54,785 nucleotides of DNA from Methanobacteriota archaeon (GTDB lineage Archaea; Halobacteriota; Methanosarcinia; Methanosarcinales; Methanosarcinaceae), in assembly GCA_016841265.1 (NCBI GenBank), contig JAENZL010000001.1:1-54785 (forward strand), written 5' to 3'. The notes below the pieces were generated by a model. The model was given only the letters and a program-made list of their open reading frames with translations, was not told the origin of the DNA and ran no database searches. The stretch's first letter is position 1. Every line of letters begins with the position of its first letter. The position numbers were made by a program, and so were the translations under genes. Below are positions 51,183 through 54,785 of this stretch, in pieces.

Positions 51183-53501
51183 ATGAACGACACACCCTTC
51201 ACGAATGAGCCTTCCTACATCAAGCACCCGCTTATAAAACCCGATACCGTGGAGCAGAGGCTCTATCAGCTCAACCTGGCAGGAAAAGCCCTGGAAGGTC
51301 CGAGCCTGGTGGTGCTCCCGACGGGCCTTGGAAAGACCATCATAGCCCTCTTTGTTATTGCTTCCCGGCTCCAGCGTTTCGGGGGAAAAGTCCTCCTGCT
51401 CTCCCCAACCAAACCCCTGGTGGAGCAGCATGCGTCTTTTTTCAGGAAGGTTATGAATATCCCGGAAGAGGAAGTCCTGACCTTTACGGGGAGCATCTCT
51501 CCTGCGGAGCGGGAAAAGCTCTGGGAAAAAGGCAGGCTGATCGTTTCCACGCCCCAGGTGATCGAAAACGACATACTGACAAAGCGGATCAGCCTGGAAG
51601 ACGTGACCCATATCACCTTTGACGAAGCCCACAGGGCTGTTGGGAATTACGCTTACACCTTCATTGCGGAAAAATACTTTGAAGCCGCTAAAAACCCGCA
51701 CATCCTGGCGATTACCGCAAGCCCCGGAAGTTCCGACGAGAAAATAGCCGAGGTCTGCGAAGCCCTGCATATAGAGAACGTCGCCGTGCGAACGGAAAAG
51801 GACAGGGACGTCAGGCCCTATGTGCAGGAAAAGGAAATCGAGTGGGAAAAGGTAAACCTCCCACCCGAAATGAAAGAGGTCCGGGACCTGCTTGAAATAA
51901 TCATGGACGACCGCATAGGGAAACTCGGGGAACTGGGTTTTCCGGTGGCTTCCCGGAAAAACATGTCCAAGAAAGACCTGCTGGCTCTCCAGAAAAGTCT
52001 CCAGTCCGAACTCCGGGGGGAAGGAAACCCGGCAGTCTTTACCGCCCTTTCGGTCCTGGCAGAGATGATGAAACTGAACCACGGCATAGAACTTATCGAG
52101 ACGCAGGGAGTGCTCGCCCTTAAAAAATACCTGGAAAAACTCGGACAGGAAGCCTTTGCAAAAGGCGGGACCAAAGCCGCAAAACGGCTGATGGAAGACC
52201 TGTACATGCGAAAAGCCCTCCACATGTTAAAAGAAAACATGGGCGAAGTCGAACACCCGAAACTCGGTCTGGCACAAAAAATCGTATCCGTGCAGCTTGA
52301 AGGAAGCCCGGAATCAAGGGTGATCGTCTTTACTAACTACAGGGATACTGCTGAAATGGTCACTGATGCCCTTTCCGAAGTTCCCGGGCTTTCCCCGGTC
52401 CGCTTTGTAGGGCAGAGTTCGAAGTACAAAGATAAAGGACTTACCCAGAAAAAACAGGTAGAAATCATAGAGAAATTCAGGCAAGGGGAATACAACGTCC
52501 TGGTAGCAACTTCCGTGGCAGAAGAAGGGCTTGACATCCCTTCCACCGACCTTGTACTTTTCTACGAACCAATCCCCTCGGAAATCCGGAGCATCCAGCG
52601 CAAAGGCAGGACCGGAAGGCTGCATAAGGGCAGGGTCGTCGTGCTGGTGACGAAAGGGACCAGGGATGAAGCTTACTACTGGAGCAGCAAAAACAAGGAA
52701 AAAAGGATGCTCAGCAGCATGCATGGCCTGGAGTCTGCTCTGGGTTCGAAGAAGGTCACTGACCTTTCGGCTTTTGAAAACGGAACCGAAGCAGGGCCGG
52801 AAAAGCAAAAGACCCTCGGGGAGTTTGAAGTTCCATGCGAAACAGGGGGTGAAACCCTCAGGGTAGTCATCGACCACCGGGAAACGAAAAGCGGGGTTGC
52901 AAAATCCCTCGATAGGATGGGAGTGGGACTGAGTTTCAAGGCCCTGGAGGTAGGGGACTATGTAGTGAGCGACCGGGTAGCGGTTGAGAGAAAACGCACC
53001 GACGACTTTGCCAGTTCCCTGATTGACGGAAAACGCAACCTCTTTGCCCAGCTCTCGGATCTTGCCCGGGTATATGAAAAGCCGGTCCTGATTATCGAAG
53101 GCGGAGACCTTTTCACCGCAAGACAGATCAATCCGAACGCGATTTACGGCTCCCTGGCGTCCATTGCCATCGATTTTGGAGTTTCCATCCTTTATTCCCG
53201 GGACGAGGGAGAAACAGCTTCGATCCTGAAAGTGCTTGCAAAGCGCGAGCAGATCGGAGAAAAACGAGACGTCAACCCCCACGGGAAGAAGTCCGCCAGC
53301 ACCCTTGCCGAGCAGCAGGAATACCTGGTCTCCGCAATCTCCAACATCGGGCCCAAAGCAGCCAGAAACCTCCTCCTCCATTTAGGGTCCGTGGAAGCTA
53401 TCATGACCGCCGACAAGGAAGAGCTTCAAAAGGTAAAGCTAATCGGCCCGAAGACGGCAGCCAGGATAAGAGAAGTCGTAACGAGCCAGTACAAAGGCTG
53501 A
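51183..53501 (+). CDS. hef: Hef: FANCM/XPF-type helicase-nuclease
   Basis: 772 residues. SF2 helicase with Walker A PTGLGKT (about 46-52), DEAH at about 147, a helicase C domain to about 500 (VATSVAEEGLDIP, SIQRKGRTGR), then an XPF-type nuclease with the V-ERKRTDD motif (about 602-608), and a C-terminal tandem helix-hairpin-helix (NIGPKAARNLLLHLGSVEAI, LIGPKTAARI). It acts at stalled forks and flaps in archaeal DNA repair, together with PCNA. Length and layout match. Confidence 0.94.
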   Translation: MNDTPFTNEPSYIKHPLIKPDTVEQRLYQLNLAGKALEGPSLVVLPTGLGKTIIALFVIASRLQRFGGKVLLLSPTKPLVEQHASFFRKVMNIPEEEVLTFTGSISPAEREKLWEKGRLIVSTPQVIENDILTKRISLEDVTHITFDEAHRAVGNYAYTFIAEKYFEAAKNPHILAITASPGSSDEKIAEVCEALHIENVAVRTEKDRDVRPYVQEKEIEWEKVNLPPEMKEVRDLLEIIMDDRIGKLGELGFPVASRKNMSKKDLLALQKSLQSELRGEGNPAVFTALSVLAEMMKLNHGIELIETQGVLALKKYLEKLGQEAFAKGGTKAAKRLMEDLYMRKALHMLKENMGEVEHPKLGLAQKIVSVQLEGSPESRVIVFTNYRDTAEMVTDALSEVPGLSPVRFVGQSSKYKDKGLTQKKQVEIIEKFRQGEYNVLVATSVAEEGLDIPSTDLVLFYEPIPSEIRSIQRKGRTGRLHKGRVVVLVTKGTRDEAYYWSSKNKEKRMLSSMHGLESALGSKKVTDLSAFENGTEAGPEKQKTLGEFEVPCETGGETLRVVIDHRETKSGVAKSLDRMGVGLSFKALEVGDYVVSDRVAVERKRTDDFASSLIDGKRNLFAQLSDLARVYEKPVLIIEGGDLFTARQINPNAIYGSLASIAIDFGVSILYSRDEGETASILKVLAKREQIGEKRDVNPHGKKSASTLAEQQEYLVSAISNIGPKAARNLLLHLGSVEAIMTADKEELQKVKLIGPKTAARIREVVTSQYKG

Positions 53502-53800
53502 ATTACCGTCCCTGCCGCCTTCGGAGTTAAAGAGAATACAAAACCCGGATGACAAAATAAAGCCGTGGCAAACAAAAAGAAACACATAAAAAGAAAAAAC
53601 CAAAATTTAAAATATAAAAGCCAGGACCCTGCAGAAAAAAAAACCATATAATGACCAGGAGGAAGCGGACAACGTCAGAGGAAAACCGCTTTATCAGTAC
53701 ATGAAACAATAATATTTAACCCTGCAGACCCCGGAAAATTCCATTTTTTAAAATAAGGAAATTCCCTGGAGGGAATTCCCACGAGAGAGAACCGGTCTCT

Positions 53801-53980
53801 TTAATACCTTTTAAGGTTGCAACGCCTTTTCAAATGCCGCCCAAGCACGGTACTTTCCGGTTCAGACAGCATGCAGAAAAGGAGGATGATCCACCCGAAA
53901 GGAACCAGAAGGACCAATCCGCACAGCAATTCTAGAAAGGTAAATAGATATGAAACCAGACCTTTGGACATATCTCGCAC
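53801..53980 (-). CDS. Small membrane protein, 59 aa
   Basis: One long hydrophobic segment (ELLCGLVLLVPFGWIILLFCML) of about 22-30 residues, with a basic tail (GRHLKRRCNLKRY). Frame is open to a TTG at 53998, but GAGGTGAT at 53987-53994 fits the GTG at 53980. A TATA box at 54018-54027 on the same strand is placed to start a short leader. This gives fair support for a real small gene; family unknown. Confidence 0.55.
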   Translation of the reverse strand: MRDMSKGLVSYLFTFLELLCGLVLLVPFGWIILLFCMLSEPESTVLGRHLKRRCNLKRY

Positions 53981-54017
53981 GCTTTCATCACCTCTCAATA
54001 TTAAAGTGTGAGTTTCT

Positions 54018-54027
54018 AAAATATAAA
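54018..54027 (-). promoter_or_regulatory. TATA box for the 59-aa membrane protein
   Basis: On the minus strand TTTATATTTT; a start about 26 nt downstream is near 53997, 17 nt before the GTG start. Confidence 0.5.
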
Positions 54028-54055
54028 GACTTCTAAAATAAATTTATGAACAATC

Positions 54056-54259
54056 GTGATAGATAAAAGAAGGAGTATGGGACAGGATCCGGAAAAACCC
54101 CCTTTATCCTCAATGATAAATAGTGATATATTAAATTCCTTCAAAGAGAACTTGAAAAATATTTTCACAAAAGAAAAAAAATACCTTCCTTCTGACATCG
54201 AAAAATTATTACCCCGCATAATCCGGATTCATAAAATAAAAAATGGAAACCCGATCTGA
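54056..54259 (+). CDS. Hypothetical protein, 67 aa
   Basis: Frame from a GTG (54056) with no ribosome site, or ATG 54077 with AAGGAG at 54070 too close. The product (DILNSFKENLKNIFTKEKKYLP) is helical and basic. Family not recognised; weak evidence. Confidence 0.35.
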   Translation: MIDKRRSMGQDPEKPPLSSMINSDILNSFKENLKNIFTKEKKYLPSDIEKLLPRIIRIHKIKNGNPI

Positions 54260-54432
54260 GAAAATGAAGGGCCGGAATTGTAACGATAAATCAAGAGCTA
54301 TTGAAAATAATATATGAAGTTGTATATTTGGAGAAATATACCGGGATAAAAATACCTGTATCTTTATAAAAACCTGCTAAAACCTTAGCCCAGGTAAATA
54401 AGAGGAGAAAAGACATCAAGAGGGGCAACGGC

Positions 54433-54785
54433 ATGAACCGGGAAGGATCCGTAGACCTGAAAGGAAAAAATACGCCCGAAGATAATGTTCCGGCGCATCC
54501 GTCTCCTTGCAGCGAGTCAGGGCACTCTTATCTGAAAGTACCGAACAGACTGTCAGTAGCTAACCTTCAAATCCATAGAACGTCAGTAGCTAACCTTCAA
54601 ATCCATAGAACGTCAGTATCTAACCTTCAAATCCATAGACCGCCAACTTCTAACCTTCAAATCCATAGAAAATCAGTAGCTAACCTTCAAATCCATAGAA
54701 CTTCAGCTTCTAACCTTCAAATCCATAGACCGTCAGCTTCTAACCATCAAATCCATAGACCGTCAGCTTCTAACCATCAAATCCA
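54433..54785 (+). CDS. Partial ORF with a decapeptide tandem repeat, runs off the window
   Basis: ATG at 54433 has GAGGGG about 7 nt upstream. A 40-residue head (NREGSVDLKGKNTPEDNV..., mixed polar) is followed from residue 41 by a 10-residue repeat, S-V-A-N-L-Q-I-H-R-T and close variants, at least eight units; the frame is open to the last base. Variation between units is all non-synonymous, so coding is not proved. If real, it is a repeat-rich surface or structural protein, or a non-coding array that happens to be open in one frame. Confidence 0.45.
   Translation, partial: MNREGSVDLKGKNTPEDNVPAHPSPCSESGHSYLKVPNRLSVANLQIHRTSVANLQIHRTSVSNLQIHRPPTSNLQIHRKSVANLQIHRTSASNLQIHRPSASNHQIHRPSASNHQI
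54551..54785. repeat. 30-bp tandem repeat, eight units, continues beyond the window
   Basis: Units start at 54551, 54581, 54611, 54641, 54671, 54701, 54731 and 54761 (last one cut). Bases 10-15 (CTAACC) and 17-29 (TCAAATCCATAGA) are constant; bases 1-9, 16 and 30 vary. The variable part is not a CRISPR spacer: it is too short and too similar between units. Confidence 0.95.

Noticed and set aside
51018-53381. Long minus-strand frames opposite hef (401 and 355 aa)
   Set aside because: Shadow frames of a strongly conserved helicase-nuclease, with no ribosome sites.
54564-54575. tRNA T-loop (TTCAAATCC) in the 30-bp repeat
   Set aside because: No acceptor or anticodon stem; it repeats exactly and is part of the array.
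54551-54785. CRISPR array
   Set aside because: The units are 30 bp with no true spacers; the variable part is short and similar between units.

Overview
The window is a piece of a Methanosarcina-type (methylotrophic, acetate- and methylamine-using) archaeal chromosome. The evidence is a monomethylamine methyltransferase gene read through an in-frame UAG (pyrrolysine), F420 biosynthesis (cofE), archaeal replication proteins (PCNA, primase large subunit, an RFC small-subunit paralog, Hef), archaeosortase plus archaetidyl lipid head-group genes, TATA-box promoters, oligo-T terminators and Methanosarcina-style long AT-rich intergenic regions.

Layout. 1-5460: right end of an IS605-type element, a long leader with strong hairpins, then mtmC-mtmB, a terminator, and a permease block (33-aa membrane peptide, mtmP permease, two further small membrane proteins). 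5979-9716 (minus): secF-secD and an RFC small-subunit paralog. 10126-11406: dCMP deaminase facing cofE. 11609-13320: an IS200/IS605 element with intact tnpB and a tnpA interrupted by one UAG; directly beside it a candidate box C/D guide RNA with its own TATA box. 13651-21390: small heat-shock protein, apgM, aspartate kinase, purM, a DUF1890/DUF1894 pair, a second DUF1894 protein and, between them, a candidate structured small RNA. 21532-25597: three tandem paralogs of a ribbon-helix-helix regulator family. 25849-30907: PUA protein, bactofilin-like protein whose stop codon is supplied by an IS605 end, argD-hisC. 31141-33341 (minus): artA-asd-pssA operon. 33909-36814: Nudix-TFS-PCNA-PriL. 36905-39867: cobyrinate/Ni-sirohydrochlorin a,c-diamide synthase, moaA, small protein. 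39912-48548 is an AT-rich accessory stretch: two insertion sequences around surE, tandem repeats, a small ORF with inverted repeats, a HEPN-MNT toxin-antitoxin pair with a broken extra HEPN copy, and a pentapeptide-repeat/K+ channel fusion. 48792-53501: glyS and hef separated by tandem repeats and a 178-bp MITE with an 8-bp target duplication. The window ends in a 30-bp tandem array that lies in an open reading frame running off the edge.

How it works together. The methylamine genes form a catabolic unit: uptake (MtmP with its small membrane partners), methyl transfer from monomethylamine to the corrinoid protein (MtmB to MtmC). The PCNA/PriL/TFS group is an information-processing cluster; artA with the two lipid head-group enzymes is a surface-protein anchoring unit. 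The best candidates for undescribed biology are the permease-associated small proteins, the two small-RNA candidates, the RHH paralog cluster, the pentapeptide-K+ channel, and the terminal decapeptide-repeat ORF. All calls are from reading the sequence; no database search was run.
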